Shown piece after piece: positions 44,727 to 52,374 of a stretch of DNA of 64,000 bases. This DNA is from Aureibaculum sp. 2308TA14-22 (lineage in GTDB: Bacteria > Bacteroidota > Bacteroidia > Flavobacteriales > Flavobacteriaceae). Location of the stretch: the NCBI RefSeq assembly GCF_040538665.1, contig NZ_JBEWXT010000001.1, forward strand, positions 1 through 64,000, written 5' to 3'. Under the pieces are notes generated by a model that saw only the letters and a program-made list of their open reading frames with translations, was not told where the DNA came from and searched no databases. How positions within the stretch are numbered: position 1 is the stretch's first letter; the number at the start of each line of letters is the position of its first letter. Made by a program: the position numbers and the translations under genes.

Positions 44727-46310
44727 TTAAAATTTCCAAAAAGGAATTTGAACTGTATGTATATCAATTGAATCGATTGCTTCTTTGCGGTATGTTTTAT
44801 ATTCAAGAGTTAAAAGATGTTCGCCTTTATTTATGCTATCTGTAGGAAAATAACAAAGCAAACCTTTCTCATTCATGTTGGGATGAGTATAAAATTTACA
44901 TTTTAACGAATCATTATAAGAAACATCATCAATAAATATCTGATTGGCATCTAAAAGTGCTGACTTTATTTGGACTAATTTTTTTTCATTTTCATTTTCA
45001 ATTCTTTTATTCCATACTTTTATAATACTATCTCTTCTATACTTCATGTAATCGTCTAAATTCGATATGTTTTTATTGTATTTACCTGTATTAAGTCCTT
45101 TGGTGAATTTGGAAGAATCTTTTTTTATCTCCCTTCGCTGTTTAATTAGTTTTAAAAGAGCAGTTGATTTTTGATTTTCAAGATTTAATATTGTTGAGTC
45201 TACTATTTTTCCCTTAAACATACTATGTCTCAATCCAGATTTCCGATAGGGCGTTATTCCATATTTTTCAGAAAGTAGTTTTTCATCTACTCCTGCTTGT
45301 CTGATGAAAACACTTGCATAATTACTTGTTATTTCATAGTTAGATAAGCTTATCATTCTTATCCTTTTACGGCTAGAGTTTGATATGGCCAAGTTCTTTT
45401 CTCGTAAATCATCATAATTATTGCTTATAACAACATGTTTTGAAATAAAATTGTTATTACCAGATTGTTCAGGAAAATGAGGATTAGCTTCCAATATAAA
45501 ATCAGGTAAAACAAGTATCAGTAAAAGTAAATAAGGTATAGAAAACCAAAAAAGTCTACGTGTATATTTTGTGTCTAAAAAATTATAAAGTAAGGGTCTA
45601 TAAATAAAAGATAAGGTAATGAAAGAGTAAAATCTATAGATATAGCCATAAATTTTAGAAAAGCTTTTACCTTTTATCTTTTTAAACAAACCTAAAGTAA
45701 TAAAATCAATAAAAACAAAAAATGCCAAAAACCCAAAAACAGTATTTACAATTATTGAAACTGCAGAGATAGACGAATTGTCAGAACTAAAGAAATAATT
45801 TAAAACCGCAACTAGTAAAATCCAGAAAATAATAAAAAACCCAAAAGATAAAAAGATGAAAAAGAGTAAAAATGTATAAGCAAATATAGAACTACAAATT
45901 TTTTCTAAACGTTCTATGTAATCATCAAACCCGCCAACTTTATTCTTAAAATAGTTGCTAAAAGATTCAGAGTATTTTAGTTTGTCATAATCTATATCTC
46001 CAGACACGTAGCGTAATCCAATAGCTCCTATCCACAGTCCTCTCATAATTACATGGACTAATAAATTGGTAAAGAAAACCAACCATGCCGCTTGTAACAT
46101 TAGTGTAGCTACTTTAAGAACAGTTGAAGCATTACTTTCTACAGGCCTATTAACGGCTAAAAAACTGATAAAAGATTCAAGAATATCTCTGCTCTCCCAT
46201 ATGCCAAATAATGTAAATCCAGATATTAGCAGTTCCAATTGCCAACTTTCTTGTTGTAACTTTTCTAGCCACTCCTTAAAAATATTTCTCTTGTCTTTTT
46301 CGTCTAGCAT
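44727..46310 (-). CDS. Unrecognised 527-residue membrane protein with extracytoplasmic C-terminus
   Basis: I recognise no named family. Hydrophobic segments lie at about 25-52, 65-98, 142-174, 182-209 and 254-273, and a paired amphipathic segment is at 222-245. The last about 250 residues are hydrophilic. They include a Lys/Arg-rich section (about 355-440, SRKRIR to KNISNLDDYMKYRRDS) and a beta-rich end (YFPTDSINKGEHLLTLEYK, HTVQIPFWKF) that could be an Ig-like domain. The N-terminus begins with a charged helix (EKDKRNIFKEWLEKLQQESW). It is paired with the DUF4199 gene and isolated from tsf by a terminator. The biological role is not inferable. Confidence 0.7.
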   Translation of the reverse strand: MLDEKDKRNIFKEWLEKLQQESWQLELLISGFTLFGIWESRDILESFISFLAVNRPVESNASTVLKVATLMLQAAWLVFFTNLLVHVIMRGLWIGAIGLRYVSGDIDYDKLKYSESFSNYFKNKVGGFDDYIERLEKICSSIFAYTFLLFFIFLSFGFFIIFWILLVAVLNYFFSSDNSSISAVSIIVNTVFGFLAFFVFIDFITLGLFKKIKGKSFSKIYGYIYRFYSFITLSFIYRPLLYNFLDTKYTRRLFWFSIPYLLLLILVLPDFILEANPHFPEQSGNNNFISKHVVISNNYDDLREKNLAISNSSRKRIRMISLSNYEITSNYASVFIRQAGVDEKLLSEKYGITPYRKSGLRHSMFKGKIVDSTILNLENQKSTALLKLIKQRREIKKDSSKFTKGLNTGKYNKNISNLDDYMKYRRDSIIKVWNKRIENENEKKLVQIKSALLDANQIFIDDVSYNDSLKCKFYTHPNMNEKGLLCYFPTDSINKGEHLLTLEYKTYRKEAIDSIDIHTVQIPFWKF

Positions 46311-46407
46311 TAGAATTAAAGCTTTGGTAGTCTAAGTGCAATGTACGAAAATAATTAAAAATTTTAATTTCATAGATCAGAAGAATACTTTTACTAAAGT
46401 CCTAGAA

Positions 46408-46443
46408 AATAAAAAACCTCACCAATTGGCGAGGTTTTTTAAA
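46408..46443 (-). terminator. Intrinsic terminator after tsf
   Basis: AAAAAACCTC (46411-46420) pairs with GAGGTTTTTT (46431-46440). The inner CCAATTGG extends the stem, and the closing A.C on the plus strand becomes G.T on the minus strand, so it fits the tsf transcript best. A T-run follows on the minus strand. Confidence 0.85.
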
Positions 46444-46464
46444 AATTTTTAACGTGTTATCAGG

Positions 46465-47286
46465 CTACCCTAAAGCTACTCTTTTAAAGTCAACAACTTT
46501 AACATCGCCTAATGTTTTAACATATTGTGCAACACTTTGTTTGCTATCTTTAATAAAAGCTTGGTTTACCAATGTATTATCTTTAAAGAAACGCTTTAGC
46601 TTCCCTTTTGCAATATTATCTAGCATTGCTTCTGGTTTGCCTTCTTGACGTAATTGATCTTTTGCAATTTCGATTTCCTTGTCGATAACCGATTGGTCAA
46701 CACCATTTTCATCTAAAGCAATAGGAGACATTGCAGCGGCCTGCATAGCAACATCTTTAGCCACAACGTCAGCACCATCAGCGGAAGCTGAAAGACCAAC
46801 TAAAGTAGCAATTTTATTACCTGCATGAATATAAGAGCCTACAAAAGGAGCTTCAACTCGGTCAAAAGCACCTATTTCAATTTTTTCGCCAATAACACCA
46901 GTTTGCTCAATTAGTTTGTCTGCAACAGACATTCCATTAAAACTAGCAGCTAAAAATTCCTCTTTTGAAGCTGCATTTAAAGCAACTTCTGCTAATTGAT
47001 TTGCTAAATCTACAAACCCATCGTTTTTTGCCACAAAATCAGTTTCACAATTTAAAGAAATTACCGCTCCAGTTGTGGCATCAGCATTTACTTTTGCAAT
47101 AACTGCACCTTCAGAAGAATCTCTGTCGGCTCTTTTTGCAGCAACTTTTTGTCCTTTTTTACGCAATATTTCGATGGCAGTATCAAAATTACCATCAGCC
47201 TCAACTAGTGCATTTTTACAATCCATCATACCAGCACCAGTGGCTTTTCTTAATTTATTTACTTCAGCGGCTGTTATTTTTGCCAT
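46465..47286 (-). CDS. tsf: Elongation factor Ts
   Basis: This 273-residue nucleotide exchange factor for EF-Tu has an N-terminal UBA-like domain (about 1-50; EVNKLRKATGAGMMDCKNAL), the invariant GAVISLNCETDFVAKND segment, and two core subdomains. Length is normal. It is last of the rplM-rpsI-rpsB-tsf cluster, 69 bases after rpsB with a long hairpin between. Confidence 0.97.
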   Translation of the reverse strand: MAKITAAEVNKLRKATGAGMMDCKNALVEADGNFDTAIEILRKKGQKVAAKRADRDSSEGAVIAKVNADATTGAVISLNCETDFVAKNDGFVDLANQLAEVALNAASKEEFLAASFNGMSVADKLIEQTGVIGEKIEIGAFDRVEAPFVGSYIHAGNKIATLVGLSASADGADVVAKDVAMQAAAMSPIALDENGVDQSVIDKEIEIAKDQLRQEGKPEAMLDNIAKGKLKRFFKDNTLVNQAFIKDSKQSVAQYVKTLGDVKVVDFKRVALG

Positions 47287-47304
47287 AATTTTTATGTTTA
47301 ATCT

Positions 47305-47337
47305 ATTAATGACTTAAATTTTGGTTAAATCATTAAT
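47305..47337 (-). ncRNA. Candidate intercistronic RNA hairpin between rpsB and tsf
   Basis: On the coding (minus) strand ATTAATGATTTAA pairs with TTAAGTCATTAAT over 13 bases with one U.G pair and a 7-base loop (CCAAAAT). On the plus strand that position is an A.C mismatch, so the helix is better as tsf-side mRNA. No T-run follows. It may tune tsf translation or mRNA stability. Confidence 0.5.
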
Positions 47338-47355
47338 TATAAGTTGTACAATAAT

Positions 47356-48132
47356 TTATTTTTCTTCTACTACTTCTTCGGTTTTTGCCTTTGCTTTTTC
47401 TACTTTCTTAGAAACTTTTGGGGCATCTTCCTTCGCTTCTTTTTCAGATTTTCTGTCTGCCAAACCTTTAGCAATAGCTTCAGTTGCATAAGACAAAATC
47501 TTGTTGATAGATTTTGAAGCATCATCATTTGAAGGAATCACAAAATCAATTGGTCTAGGGTCAGAGTTGGTATCTACCATAGCAAAAATTGGAATATTCA
47601 ATTTTTGAGCTTCGGCAATAGCAATATGTTCTCTTCTAGTATCAATAACAAATAAAGCACCTGGCAAACGTGTCATATCAGAAATAGAACCTAAATTCTT
47701 TTCCAATTTAGCTCTTTGACGATCTATTTGTAATTTTTCTCTTTTAGATAAAGCGTTAAAACTACCATCTTGTTTCATTCTATCAATTTGAGCCATTTTT
47801 TTAACAGCTTTACGGATAGTTACAAAGTTAGTAAGCATTCCGCCTGGCCATCTTTCTGTGATGTAAGGCATATTAACGCTTGCTGCTTTATCTGCAACAA
47901 TATCTTTAGCTTGTTTTTTTGTAGCTACAAATAAAATCTTTCTTCCAGAAGCTGCAATTTTCTCTAATGCTGCACCAGATTCTTCAATTTTTGCAACAGT
48001 TTTGTACAAATCTACAATGTGTACTCCATTACGCTCAGTATAAATATACGGAGCCATATTTGGATTCCATTTTCTTGTCAAGTGACCAAAGTGTACACCT
48101 GCGTCTAATAATTCTTGAATTTGAATGTTCAT
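47356..48132 (-). CDS. rpsB: 30S ribosomal protein S2
   Basis: This 258-residue protein has the expected GVHFGHLTRKWNPNM near the N-terminus, TERWPGGMLTNF, and DTRREHIAIAEA further on. The C-terminal extension is Lys/Glu/Ala-rich (from about 230), as in other Bacteroidota. It is third in the ribosomal cluster, preceded by a 110-base spacer with a predicted structured leader. Confidence 0.98.
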   Translation of the reverse strand: MNIQIQELLDAGVHFGHLTRKWNPNMAPYIYTERNGVHIVDLYKTVAKIEESGAALEKIAASGRKILFVATKKQAKDIVADKAASVNMPYITERWPGGMLTNFVTIRKAVKKMAQIDRMKQDGSFNALSKREKLQIDRQRAKLEKNLGSISDMTRLPGALFVIDTRREHIAIAEAQKLNIPIFAMVDTNSDPRPIDFVIPSNDDASKSINKILSYATEAIAKGLADRKSEKEAKEDAPKVSKKVEKAKAKTEEVVEEK

Positions 48133-48156
48133 TTTGTTTTTAGTTTACGTTCCTTA

Positions 48157-48211
48157 TTTAGCAATAACTAAGTAGCCACATTTGGTGAGTCTTAATTATT
48201 TGGGTGCTAAA
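48157..48211 (-). ncRNA. Candidate structured leader of rpsB
   Basis: In the rpsI-rpsB spacer, the coding strand can form a 7-base helix (TTTAGCA with TGCTAAA) followed, after a 5-base CCCAA bulge, by a 9-base helix (ATAATTAAG with CTTAGTTAT, one U.G). These enclose an 18-base loop containing a CAC/GTG mini-stem. The U.G is A.C on the opposite strand. S2 regulates its own mRNA in other bacteria, so an autoregulatory leader is plausible. Confidence 0.5.
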
Positions 48212-48242
48212 CTTAAACAGTTTATAATTATTTAAAATATGA

Positions 48243-48629
48243 TTAACGTTTAGAGAATTGATATTTTTTACGGGCTTTTTTCTGACCGAATTTTTTACGC
48301 TCTACCATTCTTGGATCTCTTGTAAGTAATCCTTCTGGTTTCAAAATAGCTCTGTAGTCTTCATCAATAGAAACTAAAGCTCTGGTAATTGCCAAACGAA
48401 TTGCTTCGGCTTGACCCGTAACCCCACCTCCAAAAACATTTACTTTAACATCGTAATTTTTATCGTTGTCAGTTAAAGTTAGTGGTTGTAACACTTTGTA
48501 TTGTAAAGTGCCAGTTGTAAAATAATTTTTTAATTCTCTTTTATTTATAGTAATGTTTCCTTTTCCTTTAGAAACATAAGCACGGGCAACTGCCGTTTTT
48601 CTTCTACCTATTTTATGTACTATTTCCAT
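48243..48629 (-). CDS. rpsI: 30S ribosomal protein S9
   Basis: This 128-residue basic protein has the GRRKTAVARAYV opening and the C-terminal GLLTRDPRMVERKKFG followed by KKARKKYQFSKR, whose final Lys-Arg reaches the P-site tRNA. The start ATG overlaps the rplM stop by one base (TAATG), so translation is coupled. Confidence 0.98.
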   Translation of the reverse strand: MEIVHKIGRRKTAVARAYVSKGKGNITINKRELKNYFTTGTLQYKVLQPLTLTDNDKNYDVKVNVFGGGVTGQAEAIRLAITRALVSIDEDYRAILKPEGLLTRDPRMVERKKFGQKKARKKYQFSKR

Positions 48630-49084
48630 TATCTAAGATCGTTAAGGTTAATAGTCTTTGGCTTTTGAGCTTCTTTATTGTGCTCAGCACCAGCAAAGAC
48701 ATTTAAATTTCTAAATAACGCACTACCTAGTTTATTTTTTGGTAGCATGCCTTTTACTGCTTTTTCTACTAAACGAGTTGGATCTTTTTTAAACAACTCT
48801 GTTGCAGTGAGCGATCTTTGACCTCCAGGATAACCTGTATGACGGATATAAGATTTATCCGTCCATTTGTTACCTGATAGAATAATTTTTTCTGCGTTAA
48901 TAATAACTACATTATCACCACAATCAACATGAGGTGTGTAGTTAGGCTTGTATTTGCCTCTAATAAGCATTGCTACTTTAGAAGCTAAACGACCCAATGT
49001 TTGTCCGTCCGCATCAACCAAAACCCACTCTTTATTTACGGTGGTTCTGTTAGCTGATACTGTTTTGTAACTTAATGTGTTCAC
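48629..49084 (-). CDS. rplM: 50S ribosomal protein L13
   Basis: This 151-residue protein has the typical SANRTTVNKEWVLVDADG opening, LRGK-like region (IRGKYKPNYTPHVDCGD), and HTGYPGG. It heads the rplM-rpsI-rpsB-tsf cluster, with a good promoter 54 bases upstream. Confidence 0.98.
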   Translation of the reverse strand: MNTLSYKTVSANRTTVNKEWVLVDADGQTLGRLASKVAMLIRGKYKPNYTPHVDCGDNVVIINAEKIILSGNKWTDKSYIRHTGYPGGQRSLTATELFKKDPTRLVEKAVKGMLPKNKLGSALFRNLNVFAGAEHNKEAQKPKTINLNDLR

Positions 49085-49119
49085 ACGATTAGTTTTTGTC
49101 TATTAATAAAATGATTTTT

Positions 49120-49133
49120 CCCTTAAAAAAGGG
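49120..49133 (-). other. Hairpin near the rplM mRNA 5' end
   Basis: CCCTT pairs with AAGGG around a T4 loop on the minus strand, just after the -7 box. Depending on the exact start it would sit at the very 5' end of the mRNA. It may stabilise the transcript. Confidence 0.35.
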
Positions 49134-49137
49134 TTTG

Positions 49138-49168
49138 CAAAGATAATACTATTTATTTATATAACAAA
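49138..49168 (-). promoter_or_regulatory. Promoter of the rplM-rpsI-rpsB-tsf cluster
   Basis: On the minus strand TTTG (49165-49168), 19 bases, then TATCTTTG (49138-49145) followed by CA. This is one of the best consensus matches in the window. Transcription would begin near 49131. Confidence 0.8.
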
Positions 49169-49203
49169 CAGTGTTTTATATATATTTTAATGTGTTAAAT
49201 TTT

Positions 49204-49222
49204 AACAGAATCAAGTTCTGTT
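49204..49222. repeat. Inverted repeat AACAGAA-tcaag-TTCTGTT
   Basis: Perfect 7-base arms with a 5-base centre lie in the 246-base divergent spacer between rplM and the DUF5916 gene. It may be an operator for the DUF5916 gene; no T-run follows. Confidence 0.4.
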
Positions 49223-49330
49223 TTAACATATAATTAAGATGAGTTTACACTAAATTGCAAGCAAAGTGTAACATTTTTAAAACAATATAGTCTTTTAAAA
49301 TGAACGCTCTCAACCATCAACCAAACTTGT

Positions 49331-51982
49331 ATGAAGGTAACAACTCCGTTAGTACTCATTTTTTTCCTTTTTTTTCAATCAATAAATGCTCAAGAACCAG
49401 ACTTAAAAATTCCAAAAAGAATATATACCACTAAATCAATAGGGCAAGCAAAAGCCCCGGTTATTGATGGTATTATTGATGATGCCAGTTGGGATTTGGT
49501 TGAATGGAATAGCGATTATACTGAGTACAGCCCTGATGAAAACACTGCACCAAGTCAAGAAACTAAATTTAAAATAGTTTATGATCAAAAACACCTTTAT
49601 ATAGGTATTAGAGCTATTGATAAAGCTGCAGATAGTATCGTAAAAAGATTATCAAGACGTGATGGTTTTGAAGGCGATTGGGTTGAAATTAATATTGATA
49701 GCTATCACGATTTACGAACTGCATTTTCATTTACAATGACAGCTGCTGGTGTAAAAGGCGATGAATTGGCTTCAGATAATGGTAATAATTGGGATGAAAG
49801 TTGGAACCCTATTTGGTTTGCTAAGACTAGTGTGGACGATGAAGGGTATTCAGTTGAAATGAAAATACCGTTAAGTCAATTAAGATTTGGTAAGAGCAAA
49901 GAGCAAATATGGGGTTTGCAACTACAGCGTTATTTTTTTAGAAAGAATGAACGGTCTCTATGGCAACGTGTTCCTAGAGATGCTCCAGGTTGGATAAGTG
50001 AATTTGGAGAACTACATGGGCTTATAGATTTAGAACCTCAAAAGCAATTAGAAATACAGCCTTTTGGGTTGGCTAAGTTGGATACTTACCCTAAAGAAGA
50101 CGGAAATCCGTTTCGTGATGGTTCAGATTTTAAGCTAAATGGTGGTTTGGATGCCAAAATCGGAATTACGAACGATTTAACATTAGACTTAACCGTTAAC
50201 CCTGATTTTGGACAAGTTGAGGCAGACCCTGCAGCCATTGCATTAGATGGGTTCGAAATTTTCTTTAACGAACAACGCCCGTTTTTTGTAGAAAACAATA
50301 ATATTTTTAATTATCAAATTTCTAATTCGGAAGCAGGAGATACTTTCGGGTCGGATAATCTGTTTTTTTCGAGACGAATTGGTAGAAGTCCTCAAGGATA
50401 TCCAGATACAGAAGATGGTGAATTTGTCAATCAGCCCAATAATACTTCAATTTTAGGGGCTGCTAAATTTAGCGGAAAAACAAAAAATGGGTGGTCAATT
50501 GGTATTTTAGAAAGTATAACAGCTAATGAATATGCTACTATTGATAATAATGGAAACAGAAGAGAAGAATTGGTAGAGCCTTTGACCAATTATTTTTTGG
50601 GACGACTTCAAAAAGATTTTAACGAACGGAATACTTTTGTTGGTGGTATTTTTACCGCAACAAATAGAAATTTGACCGATAATTTACAGTTTTTACATAA
50701 ATCTGCATATACTGGCGGGCTGGATTTTAAGCATCAATGGAGCGATAGAGCATGGTATGTTGGCGGAAATGTAGTTTTTAGTAGAGTAGAAGGTAGTAAA
50801 GAAGCTATTCAAAGTACTCAAGAATCGTTAAGACATTTATTTGGTCGTGTGGACGCTACACATTTGGAAGTTGATCCTAACAAAACTTCATTAACTGGGA
50901 CCGGAGGTAATATTCAAATAGGGAAACAGGCCAAAGGCCATTGGCGTTTTGAAAGTGGTTTTACATGGCGGTCTCCCGAATTAGAATTAAACGACATGGG
51001 TTTTCAACGACAAGCGGATGATTTAAGGCATTATACTTGGGTCGGTTACAGAACGCTAAAACCCTTTTCTGTTTTTAGACAATTAGGATTAAATTATAAT
51101 CATTGGAGTGCTTGGGATTTTGAAAGTAATCATAATTTAATGCAATTTAATACCAATAGTTGGGCACAGTTCAAAAACAATTGGCGAGCTAATTTAGGTA
51201 TTACCTATCTGCCAACAAATCAGTCCACAGTTCAGCTTAGAGGCGGCCCAAGAATTAAAAATTCTCAAATATTAAGTTATTTTTCTAGACTTGGCACTGA
51301 TGATCGAAAAAAAGTATCATTCAGTTTAAGAAGTAATGGAGGTAAAACCTTTGATGATTCTTTTAGCTATTTCAGCCTTGGTGTAGGCGTTTCTTACCAA
51401 CCAACAAATGCGTTACAAGTTTCTATTTTCCCGCAATACAGAATAAATGATGATAAGCTTCAGTTTGTTGATAATATTGAGTCTAATAATCAAACCAATT
51501 ATGTTAATGGAACTATTGCTCAACGTACGCTTAGTATGTCTATGCGACTTAATTATACCATTAATCCAAATTTAACCATTCAATATTATGGTGAACCCTT
51601 TATTTCAAGAGGTCGCTATTCAGAATTTAAAACAGTAGTTAGTCCCCAAGCTAATAGTTTCAAAGATAGAATTCAATTATTCAATGACAATCAAATTTCT
51701 TTTGATACGAATGATGATTCTTATTTGATTGATTCAAATACTGATGGTACAACAGATTATCAATTTGGTAATCCTGATTTTTCTTATGTCCAGTTTCGAT
51801 CTAATTTGGTAATGCGTTGGGAGTATATTCCTGGTTCTGAAGTCTTTTTGGTTTGGTCTCAGGGAGTAAGTGGTAATGCTGACCCAAATTATAAATTATT
51901 TAAAGGGTTGGATAATCAAATTTTAGGCGAAAAGAAAGACAACACCTTTTTAATTAAGGTTACTTATCGTTTTATGTTGTAA
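49331..51982 (+). CDS. DUF5916 outer-membrane protein with CBM9-like N-terminal domain
   Basis: This 883-residue exported protein has a signal peptide (about 1-20, INAQ). Residues about 35-240 resemble a family 9 carbohydrate-binding-like sandwich (APVIDGIIDDASWD, YDQKHLYIGIRA, MKIPLSQLRFG). A DUF5916 domain follows from about 240 (LDLTVNPDFGQVEADPA, FFNEQRPFFVEN, FFSRRIGR) and the rest is strand-rich, ending KVTYRFML like an outer-membrane barrel. DUF5916 proteins are widespread in Bacteroidota; the function is not known. It is monocistronic, convergent with the DUF1059-like gene after 10 bases. Confidence 0.88.
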   Translation: MKVTTPLVLIFFLFFQSINAQEPDLKIPKRIYTTKSIGQAKAPVIDGIIDDASWDLVEWNSDYTEYSPDENTAPSQETKFKIVYDQKHLYIGIRAIDKAADSIVKRLSRRDGFEGDWVEINIDSYHDLRTAFSFTMTAAGVKGDELASDNGNNWDESWNPIWFAKTSVDDEGYSVEMKIPLSQLRFGKSKEQIWGLQLQRYFFRKNERSLWQRVPRDAPGWISEFGELHGLIDLEPQKQLEIQPFGLAKLDTYPKEDGNPFRDGSDFKLNGGLDAKIGITNDLTLDLTVNPDFGQVEADPAAIALDGFEIFFNEQRPFFVENNNIFNYQISNSEAGDTFGSDNLFFSRRIGRSPQGYPDTEDGEFVNQPNNTSILGAAKFSGKTKNGWSIGILESITANEYATIDNNGNRREELVEPLTNYFLGRLQKDFNERNTFVGGIFTATNRNLTDNLQFLHKSAYTGGLDFKHQWSDRAWYVGGNVVFSRVEGSKEAIQSTQESLRHLFGRVDATHLEVDPNKTSLTGTGGNIQIGKQAKGHWRFESGFTWRSPELELNDMGFQRQADDLRHYTWVGYRTLKPFSVFRQLGLNYNHWSAWDFESNHNLMQFNTNSWAQFKNNWRANLGITYLPTNQSTVQLRGGPRIKNSQILSYFSRLGTDDRKKVSFSLRSNGGKTFDDSFSYFSLGVGVSYQPTNALQVSIFPQYRINDDKLQFVDNIESNNQTNYVNGTIAQRTLSMSMRLNYTINPNLTIQYYGEPFISRGRYSEFKTVVSPQANSFKDRIQLFNDNQISFDTNDDSYLIDSNTDGTTDYQFGNPDFSYVQFRSNLVMRWEYIPGSEVFLVWSQGVSGNADPNYKLFKGLDNQILGEKKDNTFLIKVTYRFML

Positions 51983-51992
51983 TTAGTATTTG

Positions 51993-52238
51993 CTATTTAT
52001 TTTCAGGTAAAGCATCAAATTCTTTTCTTTTATTGTAAAACCAATCCTGCATTTGTTCTGGTGTTTGGGTTTTCATTTTTTCTTTCATTTCTTTCATCAC
52101 TCTAATATGTGCGGCATCCCCTTTTTGGAACATTTCCATTCCATGATTTTTACTTTGTTCTACCATTTCTTCAAAGGTGTTAGCATGAAATTTAGCATCG
52201 CATGGACCACCTAGTTGTTTGCAGGTCATTGTTTTCAT
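51993..52238 (-). CDS. Small DUF1059-like protein
   Basis: This 81-residue protein starts MKTMTCKQLGGPCDAKF; upstream in-frame codons extend it, but this Met fits the family. The MxCxxLGGxCDxxFxAxTxEEM pattern with two cysteines matches DUF1059 small proteins. The C-terminal half is charged and Met-rich (MKEMKEKMKTQTPEQMQDWF). No signal peptide is seen. The role is unknown. It lies between two convergent or divergent neighbours and is probably expressed alone. Confidence 0.75.
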   Translation of the reverse strand: MKTMTCKQLGGPCDAKFHANTFEEMVEQSKNHGMEMFQKGDAAHIRVMKEMKEKMKTQTPEQMQDWFYNKRKEFDALPENK

Positions 52239-52316
52239 ATTGGGTTGTTTAATTTTAATGCAATTTACGTCTTTTTTAGATTTAACTAAAACTGGAACTG
52301 TAAGGAACATTTTCTA

Positions 52317-52347
52317 TTGCGTATAAAGTATATTTTAATTAGGTTTG
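52317..52347 (+). promoter_or_regulatory. Promoter of ggt (TTG-N20-TAGGTTTG)
   Basis: TTG (52317-52319), 20 bases, then a perfect TAnnTTTG (52340-52347). The in-frame TTG at 52345 lies within the box and is therefore not the start. The ATG is 28 bases further on. Confidence 0.75.
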
Positions 52348-52374
52348 TTAAATTACAAAAAAACTATATCCCTT

